From: Acuticoccus sp039034015
GTDB taxonomy: Bacteria > Pseudomonadota > Alphaproteobacteria > Rhizobiales > Amorphaceae
Direction of reading: 5' to 3'
NCBI GenBank assembly: GCA_039034015.1
Contig: JBCCBM010000005.1
Location: forward strand, 62,001 to 126,000
DNA length: 64,000 nucleotides
A program made the translations under genes and the position numbers. Positions 52,245 to 61,426 of the stretch are shown here, one piece after another (the stretch's first letter is position 1; each line of letters opens with the position of its first letter). The notes below the pieces were generated by a model. The model was not told the DNA's origin. It was given only the letters and a program-made list of their open reading frames with translations, and made no database searches.

Positions 52245-53339
52245 ATGTTTGCGCGCATCTTGCTGGCCGCCGCTTTTGCCGTCGCCATTGCCTATTGGAT
52301 GAGTTCGGGCACCGTCATCGTTTCGGGCGCCGCCCAGGAGGCTGAAATCCGCCCCCCCGCCGAACGGTCCGAGGCCGACAATGCGCTCTTCCGGGTGCGC
52401 GTTGCGCGGCTCTCGGCGGAAGATCGGCAACAAACGCTGACCATGCGCGGGCAAACCCGGGCCGACGCGCTGGTGTCCGTCGCGGCCGAAACCGCCGGCC
52501 GCGTGTCCGAACGCCTGGTGTCGCGGGGCGCCATTGTCGCTGTGGGCGATATCTTGTGCCGGCTCGACACGGGGGTGCGCGAGGCCGACCTTGCCCGCGC
52601 CAAGGCCGAAGAGGCCAAAGCGCGGCTCGAATTTGAGGCGGCCACAAAGCTCCAGGGCCGCGGCTTTGAAACCGAAACCCGCGTTGCCGCCACCCGCGCC
52701 GCGCTCGATGGCGCGGAAGCCTCCGTCGCCGCCGCGCAGCAGGAGCTGGAGCGCACCATCGTGCGCGCGCCCATTGCCGGCACCGTGCAGCAGCCGCTGG
52801 CGGACGTGGGGAGTGTTCTTCCCATCGGCGGTGTGTGCGCCACCATTGTCGACAACGACCCCATCATCGTCACCGGCCAGGTGACCGAGCGCGACGTCAC
52901 CCGCGTGCGCCTCGGTGAAACGGTGGCCGTCGACCTTGTGACCGGCGAAAGCGTCACCGGGGAGGTGACGTTCATTTCCTCCACCGCGAGCCTTGAGACA
53001 CGCACCTTCACCGTGGAGGTGCGCGTGCCAAACCCCGATGGGACGCTGCGCGCTGGCGTGACGGCAGAAGCGCAAATCCCCCTTCCCGTGGTGCGGGCGC
53101 ACCGCCTGTCACCCGGCGTTTTGACGCTCAGCGATGCGGGCGCCGTTGGCGTGCGCACGGTGGATGACGGTGGCACGGTCACTTTCCGCCCGGTCAAAAT
53201 TTCGGGCCAGGATGCGGATGGGTTTTGGGTGATGGGCCTTCCCGAGACGGTCACCGTCATCACGGTGGGCCAAGATTACGTCATTGAAGGGCAGCGCGTT
53301 GCCCCGGTCCTGGACGACCGTGATGGAGAGCCGGCATGA
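52245..53339 (+). CDS. RND efflux periplasmic adaptor subunit
   Basis: This 364-residue membrane-fusion protein has a signal anchor at residues about 4-20, a lipoyl/barrel-sandwich region split by a coiled coil (about residues 100-175), and a C-terminal beta-barrel. It bridges the RND pump and an outer-membrane channel. There is no lipobox cysteine. It overlaps the pump gene by four bases. No outer-membrane factor gene is adjacent. Confidence 0.93.
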   Translation: MFARILLAAAFAVAIAYWMSSGTVIVSGAAQEAEIRPPAERSEADNALFRVRVARLSAEDRQQTLTMRGQTRADALVSVAAETAGRVSERLVSRGAIVAVGDILCRLDTGVREADLARAKAEEAKARLEFEAATKLQGRGFETETRVAATRAALDGAEASVAAAQQELERTIVRAPIAGTVQQPLADVGSVLPIGGVCATIVDNDPIIVTGQVTERDVTRVRLGETVAVDLVTGESVTGEVTFISSTASLETRTFTVEVRVPNPDGTLRAGVTAEAQIPLPVVRAHRLSPGVLTLSDAGAVGVRTVDDGGTVTFRPVKISGQDADGFWVMGLPETVTVITVGQDYVIEGQRVAPVLDDRDGEPA

Positions 53340-56300
53340 GCGCCTTCCTGGAAGGGTTGTTGTCCAAACCGCGGACGCTCCTCACCCTCATGATCTTCCT
53401 TCTGGTCGCGGGCGGCTTCGTTTACGCCACGATCCCCAAGGAGGCGAACCCGGACATTGACGTCCCAATCTTCTACGTCTCGGTCACCCAGCAGGGGATT
53501 GCGCCGGAGGATGCAGAGCGGCTTCTGGTCAAACCCATGGAGCGGCAGCTGCGCGGCCTTGATGGGCTGAAAGAGATCCGCGCCATCGCCTCGGAGGGCC
53601 ACGCGGGCATTGTCCTGGAATTCAACGCCGACTTTGACAAGGACGAGGCGCTCCAGGATGTGCGCGACAAGGTGGACCGCGCCAAGGCCGACCTTCCCGC
53701 CGATGCGGACGAGCCGACCATCACCGAGACGAACTTCTCGCTGGTGCCCACCATCATCGTGGCGCTCTCCGGCGATGTGCCCGAGCGCACGCTCTTCCAG
53801 CACGCGCGGCGCTTGAAGGACCAGATCGAGGCGCTCGGCTCAGTGCTGTCGGCCGACCTTGAGGGCGCGCGGGAAGAGCAGCTGGAAGTCATCCTCGACA
53901 AGACCGCGCTCGACACCTACGCCCTTGATCCGGTTGAGCTTCTCCAGACGCTGCGCAACAACAACCAGCTCGTCCCCGCAGGCTTCCTCGACACCGGCGA
54001 GGGGCGCTTTACGGTCAAAGTCCCCGGCCTCATCGAAGACCCGGCGGACGTCTTCTCCATGGTGGTGAAGGAGGAGGCGAGCGGCGTCGTCACGGTGGGC
54101 GACATTGCGGAACTGCGCCGCTCGTTCAAAGATCCCACAAAATTCACGCGGGTGAACGGGCGCCCCGCGATCACCATCAACGTGGTGAAGCGGATCGGCG
54201 AAAACATTATTGAGAACAACCGCGCCGTCACCGAAGTCGTGAAGGCCGCCACCGCCGATTGGCCGGAAACCATCAAGATCGACTACATGCTCGATCAGTC
54301 GAGCTTCATCTATGAAGTCTTGGGCGGTCTTGAGGCGTCGATCTCCACCGCAATTGTGCTCGTGATGATTGTGGTGATTGCCGCGCTCGGCTTCCGCTCC
54401 GCCGTTCTGGTGGGCATTGCGATCCCCACCTCCATCCTCCTCGGCTTCTTGGTGTTGTCGGGCCTTGGCATGACCGTCAACATGATGGTGATGTTCGGCC
54501 TCGTGCTCACCGTCGGCCTTTTGGTGGACGGGGCCATTGTGGTCGTCGAATACGCCGACCGAAAGATTGCCGAAGGGATGGAGCGACAGCGCGCCTTCAT
54601 CGAGGCGGCCAAGCTGATGGTGTGGCCGCTGGTCTCCTCCACCGCGACGACGCTGATCGCCTTCATGCCGATGCTCTTGTGGCCGGGCGTCCCCGGCGAA
54701 TTCATGAGCTACCTGCCGATCATGGTGATGATCGTGCTCTCGGTCGCGCTGTTGACGGCGATGGTGTTCCTCCCCGTGGTGGGCGGCGTCCTCTCCAGCC
54801 AGCTGATTTTCGGATTGATTGCCGGGGTGACGGCGGCGGGCGTTGCCTTCTTTGGCACCGCTGCGCTCGGCCCCATGCAGTATGTGGCAACGGGCGCCGC
54901 GTTCCTCCTTGCCACCATCCTCACCACAAAGCTTGCCGGCCGGTGGGGCACGCGCTTTGCCAAAACGCCGCTCCCCGCGCGCGAAGGTGTGTACGACTAT
55001 CGCAAAGAGCGCGGGTTTACGGGCGTTTATGTGCGCACGCTCCGGCTCTTGGCGGGCAACGTCCTTGGCATCATCGTGACGGTCGCCGTCGTTGGCGGGG
55101 TCGCGTTCCTGGTGATGGGGGCGTTTGCGTCCAACAATGCGGGCGTGGAATTCTTCGTCGACGAAGAGCCCGATGTTGCCGTCATCATGGTGTCGGCGCG
55201 CGGCAACATGAGCGCGAAGGAAGCACTGTCGCTCGTGCGCGAGGTGGAGACCGAAGTGCTCGCGGTGGATGGCGTTGAGAACGTTGTCACCACCGCGTTC
55301 CCCTCCGGCGGCAACACCGGCGGGGGCGGCGGCGCGGTGGATGTGGGCGATGTCCCCGCCGACGTCATCGGCCAGCTCCAAGTGGAGCTTGTGCCCTATT
55401 GCTGCCGCCGCCCGGCCGAGGAAATCTTCGCCGACATTCGCGCAAGGACCGACTTTGCCGGCATCAAGACCGAGGTGCGCGAGATTGAGGGCGGTCCGCC
55501 CACGGGCAAGGACATTCAGCTCCAGATCACAGCCACGGACTACGACACGCTGCTGGCCGCCACCGCCCGCGTGCGCGACCATGTGGAAACGGTCGAGGGT
55601 CTGCGCGATGTGGAGGATGACCGTCCCCTCCCCGGCATCGAATGGCAACTGGATGTGGACCGCGAAGAGGCGGGCCGCTTTGGCGCCAACATCCAGACGG
55701 TCGGCCAGGTGATCCAGCTCGTCACCAACGGTGTGTTGCTGACCCAATACCAGCCGGATGATTCGGAAGACCAAATCGATATTCGCGTCCGCTTCCCGGC
55801 CGAAGATCGGAGCCTTGACCAGTTCAACGACCTGCGCCTCCAAACGGCCAAAGGGCAGGTGCCGATCGTCAACTTCATCGAGGTGACGCCGCAGCCGCGG
55901 GTCTCGGCCATCAACCGCATTGACGGGCTTTACGCCATGACCGTCAAAGCCGACGTGGTGGAGGCGGACGGCCACGATCTCAACGAGAAGATCGCCGAGC
56001 TCGACGCCTGGGTCAAAACGCAGACCTGGGACGATCGCCTGTTCTTCGCCTTCAAGGGCGCCAATGAAGAGCAGGCCGAGAGCTTTGCCTTCCTAATGAA
56101 GGCGATGGCGGCCTCTCTCGTGTTGATGTTCTTGGTGCTCGTCACCCAGTTCAACAATTTTTACCAAACGGGGCTGACGCTTCTCACGATCATCTTGTCG
56201 GTGTTCGGCGTTTTGCTGGGCATGGTAATCACGGGCCAAAAGTTCTCGGTGATCATGACTGGGACCGGGATCATCGCGCTCTCCGGCATTGTGGTGAACA

Positions 56301-56998
56301 ACGCCATCGTCCTCATCGACACCTACAACCGAGAACGACGGGTGCAGCCTGATCAGTTGACGGCGGTGCTTGCCACGGCCGCCCAGCGCATCCGGCCGAT
56401 CCTCCTCACCACCATCACCACCATCGCCGGCCTCATCCCCATGGCGACCCAGGTGAACCTTGACTTCTTCACCCAGACCATCGCGGTGGGCGGCATCACG
56501 TCCGTCTGGTGGGTGCAGCTGTCGACGGCGATCATCTCCGGCCTCGCCTTCTCCACGGTGCTGACGCTGGTGGTGGTGCCGGTGCTGCTCGCAGTGCCCG
56601 AGACCGTGTCAAAACGGGCCGCGCGGTTCACCGGCCGCACCCGAAGGGCGGTTGCACAGAGCCCCGCGCCCGTTGCGGCAACCGCTGCGCCCATTGCCGT
56701 GCCCGCGACCGTCATGCCAGAACCTGCCGCGCCAGAACCTGCCGTGGCAGCGCCCGCGCCGCCGGCCCCCGCCGCGCCGCTGGTGGCAGAATTCACGCCC
56801 GCCAACGACCCCGCGGCACCGGCCGAGCTTGATGTTTATGCCCCGGTGCTTGCGCCGCTCCCCAAACGGCCCGAGCCGGAACCCGCGCCCGAGCCCGAGC
56901 CGGCGCGGCCCGCAACGGTCCTGTCGCCACTGTGGGACGGGGTGACCGCCCGCCAACGCAAGGATGATGGCGCCGGCCTCCCTGAAGCGGCCGAGTGA
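53336..56998 (+). CDS. RND-family efflux pump with Pro/Ala-rich C-terminal tail
   Basis: This 1,220-residue inner-membrane pump belongs to the AcrB/HAE superfamily: TM1 near residue 12-32, an intact pair of periplasmic loops, and the TM4 proton-relay aspartate within LTVGLLVDGAIVVVEYADRK. Two extra hydrophobic segments around 485-530 separate the halves. About 120 residues after the last membrane helix form a Pro/Ala/Glu-rich low-complexity tail (PEPAPEPEP and similar), unusual for the family. Substrate unknown. It is terminated by a strong hairpin. Confidence 0.93.
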   Translation: MSAFLEGLLSKPRTLLTLMIFLLVAGGFVYATIPKEANPDIDVPIFYVSVTQQGIAPEDAERLLVKPMERQLRGLDGLKEIRAIASEGHAGIVLEFNADFDKDEALQDVRDKVDRAKADLPADADEPTITETNFSLVPTIIVALSGDVPERTLFQHARRLKDQIEALGSVLSADLEGAREEQLEVILDKTALDTYALDPVELLQTLRNNNQLVPAGFLDTGEGRFTVKVPGLIEDPADVFSMVVKEEASGVVTVGDIAELRRSFKDPTKFTRVNGRPAITINVVKRIGENIIENNRAVTEVVKAATADWPETIKIDYMLDQSSFIYEVLGGLEASISTAIVLVMIVVIAALGFRSAVLVGIAIPTSILLGFLVLSGLGMTVNMMVMFGLVLTVGLLVDGAIVVVEYADRKIAEGMERQRAFIEAAKLMVWPLVSSTATTLIAFMPMLLWPGVPGEFMSYLPIMVMIVLSVALLTAMVFLPVVGGVLSSQLIFGLIAGVTAAGVAFFGTAALGPMQYVATGAAFLLATILTTKLAGRWGTRFAKTPLPAREGVYDYRKERGFTGVYVRTLRLLAGNVLGIIVTVAVVGGVAFLVMGAFASNNAGVEFFVDEEPDVAVIMVSARGNMSAKEALSLVREVETEVLAVDGVENVVTTAFPSGGNTGGGGGAVDVGDVPADVIGQLQVELVPYCCRRPAEEIFADIRARTDFAGIKTEVREIEGGPPTGKDIQLQITATDYDTLLAATARVRDHVETVEGLRDVEDDRPLPGIEWQLDVDREEAGRFGANIQTVGQVIQLVTNGVLLTQYQPDDSEDQIDIRVRFPAEDRSLDQFNDLRLQTAKGQVPIVNFIEVTPQPRVSAINRIDGLYAMTVKADVVEADGHDLNEKIAELDAWVKTQTWDDRLFFAFKGANEEQAESFAFLMKAMAASLVLMFLVLVTQFNNFYQTGLTLLTIILSVFGVLLGMVITGQKFSVIMTGTGIIALSGIVVNNAIVLIDTYNRERRVQPDQLTAVLATAAQRIRPILLTTITTIAGLIPMATQVNLDFFTQTIAVGGITSVWWVQLSTAIISGLAFSTVLTLVVVPVLLAVPETVSKRAARFTGRTRRAVAQSPAPVAATAAPIAVPATVMPEPAAPEPAVAAPAPPAPAAPLVAEFTPANDPAAPAELDVYAPVLAPLPKRPEPEPAPEPEPARPATVLSPLWDGVTARQRKDDGAGLPEAAE

Positions 56999-57003
56999 CA
57001 CAA

Positions 57004-57035
57004 CCCCCGCCGGGCACGCTCGGCGGGGGGTTTTT
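57004..57035 (+). terminator. Intrinsic terminator after the RND pump gene
   Basis: A 9-bp GC stem (57004-57012 and 57021-57029) is followed by a G and five T. It starts 5 bp after the pump stop and lies 52 bp before the next ABC gene. Confidence 0.88.
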
Positions 57036-57086
57036 GCGCTGAACCCACCCGTTCTTTCAGCCGCAAACTGGTCTATAGACGCCGCC

Positions 57087-58994
57087 ATGGCTGATGAGAC
57101 CAACGCGCTGCCAAAGGGCCGCATCTCCGCCGACGCCGGGGGCACCTTCGGCGCCATTGCAAGCCTGTGGCCCTACATGTGGCCCGCCGACCGGCCGGAC
57201 CTCAAACGCCGCGTTGCCCTCGCCTTTGTCGCCCTGGTGATTGCGAAGGTGATCACGGTCGCGGTCCCTTACGCGTTCAAGTTCGCCACCGACGCGCTCA
57301 CCGCCGCCCCCGGCGCGGCCGAGCCGGGCGCGCTTCCCGCGTGGGTCGTCGCCCCGGTGATGCTGGTGCTCGCCTACGGGGCCGGCCGCGTCCTGATGAT
57401 GGCGTTTAACCAGATCCGCGATGCGCTCTTTGCCAAGGTCGGCCAGCACGCGGTGCGGCAGCTTGCGCGAAAAACCTTCGTCCACCTCCACGGGCTATCC
57501 CTGCGCTATCACCTGCAGCGGCGCACGGGCGGCCTCTCCCGCGTCATCGAGCGCGGCGTGAAGGGGATCGAGACCCTCGTCCGCTTCACAATTTTGAACT
57601 CGGTCCCCACCTTCATCGAGTTCGCACTGGTGGCGTTTGTGGTCGCCTACCAGTTCTCGTTCTCATATCTGGGCGTGATTGCGGCGGTGGTGATCGCCTA
57701 CGTGTGGTTCACCGTAAAAGCGTCCCAATGGCGCATCCAAATCCGCCGGGAGATGAACGCGTCCGACACGGAGGCGAATTCCAAGGCGATCGACAGCCTC
57801 ATCAATTTTGAAACCGTCAAATACTTTAACAATGAAGCCATGGAGACCGAGCGTTTTGACCGCTCGATGGCAAGCTACGAGGACGCGGCGATCCGCACCT
57901 GGACGTCCCTCGCCTGGCTCAACATGGGCCAGACCATCATCTTTGTGGCCGGGCTGACGGCGCTGATGGTGATGTCGGCCCGGGCGGTGATGGCGGGCGA
58001 ACAAACCATCGGCGACTTTGTGATGGTGAACGCTCTGTTGATGCAGCTTTCCATCCCGCTCAACTTCATCGGCTTCGTCTACCGGGAGATCAAACAAGCG
58101 CTGGCCGACATTGAAACCATGTTCGGCATCCTTGGCCTCCCCCGCGAGGTGACCGATGTGCCCGGCGCCCCGCCCCTCACCGTCGAGAAGGGCCGCGTCG
58201 CGTTTGAAAATGTCTCCTTCCACTACGACCCCGACCGGCCGATCCTGCACAACGTGTCGTTCGAGGTGCCGGCCGGGGAAACCCTTGCGATCGTGGGCCC
58301 GTCTGGCGCGGGAAAATCCACCATCAGCCGGCTTCTTTACCGGTTTTACGACACCATCGACGGCCGCGTGACCATTGACGGGCAATCGATCGCAAAGGTG
58401 CAGCAAGACACGTTGCGCCGGCAGATCGGCATCGTCCCCCAAGACACCGTGCTCTTTAATGACACCATCGCCTATAACATTGCCTACGGCCGCCCCTCCG
58501 CGAGCCGTGAGGCCGTGGCAAAGGCGGCCGAGATGGCCCAGATCGGCGCCTTCATCGAAAACCTTCCCGCCGGCTACGACACGGAGGTGGGCGAGCGCGG
58601 CCTCAAACTCTCCGGCGGCGAGAAGCAGCGCGTTGCCATCGCCCGCACGATTTTGAAGGCGCCCCCCATCCTCATTTTGGACGAGGCCACCTCCGCCCTC
58701 GACACCAAGACCGAGGCGGAAATCCAGTCCGCCCTCGACGAGGTGGCCGAGGGGCGCACAACGCTGATGATTGCCCACCGCCTTTCAACGGTGGTGAACG
58801 CGAACCAAATCATCGTCATGGAGAAGGGCCGCATTGTGGAACGCGGCACCCACGGCGAACTGGTGGCCGCCGCCGGCCTCTATGCACAAATGTGGGAGCG
58901 ACAGCGGCGGGATGCAGAGGCCCCCCAGGCGCCCGCCCCGCCCGAGCGCGACCCGTCTGTGCGCGAGCGTGAGGAGCAGTCCGTCCCCGAGTAG
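57087..58994 (+). CDS. ATM1-type ABC exporter (fused permease and ATPase)
   Basis: This 635-residue half-transporter has an N-terminal six-helix domain and a C-terminal ATPase. Signs of the ATM1/heavy-metal-tolerance group are RTGGLSRVIERGVKGIE and NFETVKYFNNE; the ATPase has GPSGAGKST, LSGGEKQRVAIAR and LILDEATSALD. Such exporters handle glutathione or sulfur conjugates, or metals; the exact substrate is unknown. ATG 57087 gives the family-length N-terminus. It follows the pump terminator, so it is likely a separate transcript. Confidence 0.93.
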   Translation: MADETNALPKGRISADAGGTFGAIASLWPYMWPADRPDLKRRVALAFVALVIAKVITVAVPYAFKFATDALTAAPGAAEPGALPAWVVAPVMLVLAYGAGRVLMMAFNQIRDALFAKVGQHAVRQLARKTFVHLHGLSLRYHLQRRTGGLSRVIERGVKGIETLVRFTILNSVPTFIEFALVAFVVAYQFSFSYLGVIAAVVIAYVWFTVKASQWRIQIRREMNASDTEANSKAIDSLINFETVKYFNNEAMETERFDRSMASYEDAAIRTWTSLAWLNMGQTIIFVAGLTALMVMSARAVMAGEQTIGDFVMVNALLMQLSIPLNFIGFVYREIKQALADIETMFGILGLPREVTDVPGAPPLTVEKGRVAFENVSFHYDPDRPILHNVSFEVPAGETLAIVGPSGAGKSTISRLLYRFYDTIDGRVTIDGQSIAKVQQDTLRRQIGIVPQDTVLFNDTIAYNIAYGRPSASREAVAKAAEMAQIGAFIENLPAGYDTEVGERGLKLSGGEKQRVAIARTILKAPPILILDEATSALDTKTEAEIQSALDEVAEGRTTLMIAHRLSTVVNANQIIVMEKGRIVERGTHGELVAAAGLYAQMWERQRRDAEAPQAPAPPERDPSVREREEQSVPE

Positions 58995-59006
58995 CGTGTT
59001 GCCCAG

Positions 59007-59372
59007 TCAGGCCGCGAAGCCGGAGCCTGCTGTCCGATAGGCCTCCCGCGGCGGGGCAAACACGTCCATCACCCGCGCGCCCTCCGGTCCGGCGCGAAAG
59101 CCGTGGGGGACGTTGCTGGGCGTGCGCCAAAAGTCGCCCTCCCCCACCGGCACCTCGACCCCGTCTTGAATGCGAACACCGCTGCCCGAGAGCAAGATGC
59201 CGCACTGCTCCTCAGGGTGGTGATGGATGGATCCCTCCGCCCCCGGTGCAAACGACACCACCGACATCATCGCCTGCTCGCCCGCAAACACCCGCGTCTC
59301 AATCCCGTCGGCAAGGGTGCGGGCGACCCCGGCGGACAAGTCGCCAAGGTTGAAGAACGTGTCGGGGCGCAT
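59007..59372 (-). CDS. Single-domain cupin protein
   Basis: This 121-residue protein is a small cupin. The first metal-binding motif is visible as GSIHHHPEEQCGILLSG, and the second as VPHGF. Such proteins are often dioxygenase-, isomerase- or sensor-like; no function can be assigned. It lies 24 bp downstream of an alpha/beta hydrolase gene on the same strand and is likely co-transcribed with it. Confidence 0.82.
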   Translation of the reverse strand: MRPDTFFNLGDLSAGVARTLADGIETRVFAGEQAMMSVVSFAPGAEGSIHHHPEEQCGILLSGSGVRIQDGVEVPVGEGDFWRTPSNVPHGFRAGPEGARVMDVFAPPREAYRTAGSGFAA

Positions 59373-59396
59373 GGTGGTCTGCGTTCGGTGTGCGGG

Positions 59397-60182
59397 TCAG
59401 GGTTCGGTGTGTGCCGCGGCAAGGGCGTCCCAAAACGCGGTCGGGTTCGCGTACATCGGAAAATGTCCGCACCCTGGGATGGCCACCACATCGACGCCGG
59501 CGGCCGCAAAGCGTGGCAAATACGACAGGTGCGCATTCAGCGCCCCGTGGATGAACGTGTGCCGGAATGGCAGCGCCACAAAGGTCTCAAACAGCGGCAC
59601 GGTGTCCGAGATCTCGACCATGGAGCGGAAGATGGGCGCGACCGCGTTCACCCCGACCTTGTGCGCCAATGAGAGCGCGTAAAGCCGGGCGGCGGGCTCG
59701 GGCAGTTGCTTCACCCGCGCCACGAAGCCGGCCAGAAACGCTGCCGGGTCAGGCTCGGCATGGGCGATGATCTGGCGCGACAAAAAGCAGTCTTCTGGCG
59801 CCACATTGCCTTCAACGCTGGTGAAGGCGCGCACGCGCTCAGACGCTTGCGCGGCAAGGCAAAGCCCCGTCAGCCCGCCCATAGAATGGCCCACGAGGTG
59901 GAACCGCTGGACGCCCAGCGCGTCGCACGCGCCAAGGGCGACGTCGACCAGAAATGGGATCGACAGGGCCGCGGGGTCGGCAACGCTGGAGGCCCCGCAG
60001 CCTGGCGCGTCCAAGAACACAAGGTCATGGCCGTCAAACCGCCCGTGGAGGGCAAGGGGCGCGTAGTCCGCTTTTCTGGAGCCGAATCCGTGCAAAATGA
60101 CCATAGGCGCGCGGGCCGGGCCGGCGCAGGGCCGCCACCCGCACCGCCGTCCCCCGGATGGTGCGGCGGATGAGAACGTCAT
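59397..60182 (-). CDS. Alpha/beta hydrolase
   Basis: This 261-residue protein has the alpha/beta hydrolase fold with oxyanion segment LHGFGSRKADY, nucleophile elbow GHSMGG, and histidine in GCGHFPMYANP. The substrate is unknown. ATG 60182 is chosen because GAGGA lies eight bases upstream; a longer frame would overlap the divergent Lrp-family gene. It is followed by the cupin gene. Confidence 0.87.
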   Translation of the reverse strand: MTFSSAAPSGGRRCGWRPCAGPARAPMVILHGFGSRKADYAPLALHGRFDGHDLVFLDAPGCGASSVADPAALSIPFLVDVALGACDALGVQRFHLVGHSMGGLTGLCLAAQASERVRAFTSVEGNVAPEDCFLSRQIIAHAEPDPAAFLAGFVARVKQLPEPAARLYALSLAHKVGVNAVAPIFRSMVEISDTVPLFETFVALPFRHTFIHGALNAHLSYLPRFAAAGVDVVAIPGCGHFPMYANPTAFWDALAAAHTEP

Positions 60183-60247
60183 CAACGCTTCCTCGGCGAC
60201 CGAGGGGATCAGGCGATCATTCGGAGTTGAAGGGGATTTGATGAACG

Positions 60248-60718
60248 ATTGACGACGTTGACCGGAAAATTCTGGCGATCCTTCTTCGCCAGGCCACAAC
60301 GCCGAAGGCGAAGATTGCCCGATCGGTGGGGCTTGCAGCCTCGGCCGTTGCCCAGCGCATCAGCCGCATGGAGGCAAAGGGGGTCATCGTGGGTGACCAC
60401 GTCCACCTTTCGGCGGTCGCGCTCGGCAAGCCGCTTTTGGCGTTCGTGTTCGTGACCGATCAAAAGCCGAGCAACGGATTCGACACCGCCGCCGCGCTCA
60501 AAACCGTGCGCGGGCTGGAGGCGCTGCACAAGATCGCCGGCGACGACTGTTACCTGTGCAAGGTGCGCGCGGCGGGAACCGAGGAGCTGAAAGACATTAT
60601 CGAGCGGGACATCAACCCGATCCCCTCCGTGACGCGTGTGCGCACGACCATCGTCCTCAAAACCGCGTTCGAGGGGCCACCGCTTTGTGGCCACCCCATC
60701 GCACCGGATCAGCCATAG
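60248..60718 (+). CDS. Lrp/AsnC-family regulator with anomalous start
   Basis: The frame encodes a complete Lrp/AsnC protein of about 156 residues: an N-terminal helix-turn-helix (DDVDRKILAILLRQ, then KAKIARSVGLAASAVAQRISRMEAKGV) and an RAM domain with GDDCYLCKVRA. The homologous frame opens right after a TGA at 60242 and has no ATG, GTG or TTG before the HTH; the first is GTG 60326, which cuts the HTH in half. ATG 60241 has an ideal ribosome-binding site (AAGGGG) but is in another frame and stops after three codons. Start at ATT 60248, a +1 shift, or a one-base sequence error are the options. Divergent from the hydrolase. Confidence 0.7.
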   Translation: MDDVDRKILAILLRQATTPKAKIARSVGLAASAVAQRISRMEAKGVIVGDHVHLSAVALGKPLLAFVFVTDQKPSNGFDTAAALKTVRGLEALHKIAGDDCYLCKVRAAGTEELKDIIERDINPIPSVTRVRTTIVLKTAFEGPPLCGHPIAPDQP

Positions 60719-60745
60719 AACGGCCGGGGGCGACGGGGCGCGGGT

Positions 60746-61030
60746 CTAGTTTTCCAGATGCGGTGGGCTTGGCAGGGGCACATCGTCGAGCGAGAGCCCG
60801 CTGTTGAGGATGGCGACGAACAGCGCGAACACGACGAAGGCGGCAAGTGTGGTCAAGCCCACTTTGCGGCGGAGGCGCGGGCGGGCGGGGGCGCCGCGCT
60901 CTTGCCCGCGCACCTGCTCGGCCTCAGGGTTGGGGTCGCGGTTGTGGGTGGCCAGCACCGGGAAAAACAGGATCCACCAGATGATGAAGTAAATCGCAAT
61001 GCCGCTGCCAAGCCCGATCCCAAGATCCAT
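60746..61030 (-). CDS. DUF1467 family membrane protein
   Basis: This 94-residue protein has two membrane segments (about residues 6-26 and 56-78) and the DUF1467 pattern: IAIYFIIWWILFFPVL, a central GAPARPRLRRK motif and terminal SGLSLDDVPLP. Function is unknown. It overlaps the methylmalonyl-CoA epimerase stop by one base, as in many alphaproteobacteria. Confidence 0.88.
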   Translation of the reverse strand: MDLGIGLGSGIAIYFIIWWILFFPVLATHNRDPNPEAEQVRGQERGAPARPRLRRKVGLTTLAAFVVFALFVAILNSGLSLDDVPLPSPPHLEN

Positions 61031-61425
61031 CAGACTTCCTCAAGCTCGGTCAAAACGCCCGACACATCCTTGGGGTGGATGAAGACCACGGGCTTGCCGT
61101 GGGCGCCGATCTTTGGCGCGCCCAGCACCCGCGCGCCCGCCGCCGTCACCGCGGCAATGGCGGCAGAAAGGTCGGCCACCTCGTAACACACATGGTGGAG
61201 GCCGCCGGTGGGGTTTTTGGCCAAAAACGGTGCGATGGGGGAGGTCTCGCCCAAGGGCTCCAGCAGCTCGATCTTGGTGTTGTCGAGGGTCACGAACACC
61301 ACGCGGACGCCGTGTTCGGGCAGATCGTCGGGCGCGGAGACGGCGGCGCCGATGGTGCGGTAAAGCGCGCTGGCGGCCGCAACGTCGGCGCAGGCGATCG
61401 CCACATGGTTGAGCTTGCCGAGCAT
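61030..61425 (-). CDS. mce: Methylmalonyl-CoA epimerase
   Basis: This 131-residue VOC-fold enzyme interconverts (R)- and (S)-methylmalonyl-CoA in propionate metabolism. Metal ligands lie in LNHVAIA, GLHHVCYEV and LTELEE, with the family segment NTKIELLEPLGETSPIAPFL. ATG 61425 starts one base after the RNase J stop, so it is in the rnj operon. Confidence 0.94.
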   Translation of the reverse strand: MLGKLNHVAIACADVAAASALYRTIGAAVSAPDDLPEHGVRVVFVTLDNTKIELLEPLGETSPIAPFLAKNPTGGLHHVCYEVADLSAAIAAVTAAGARVLGAPKIGAHGKPVVFIHPKDVSGVLTELEEV

Positions 61426-61426
61426 T

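Noticed and set aside
53840..55975. Minus-strand open frame of 711 codons opposite the RND pump
   Set aside because: His/Arg/Gly-rich antisense translation; the pump on the plus strand is unambiguous.
60232..60253. prfB-like programmed +1 frameshift in the Lrp-family gene
   Set aside because: A stop followed by C is present, but the slip codon GAT and the distance from the AAGGGG element do not match the prfB pattern; a non-AUG start or sequence error is simpler.
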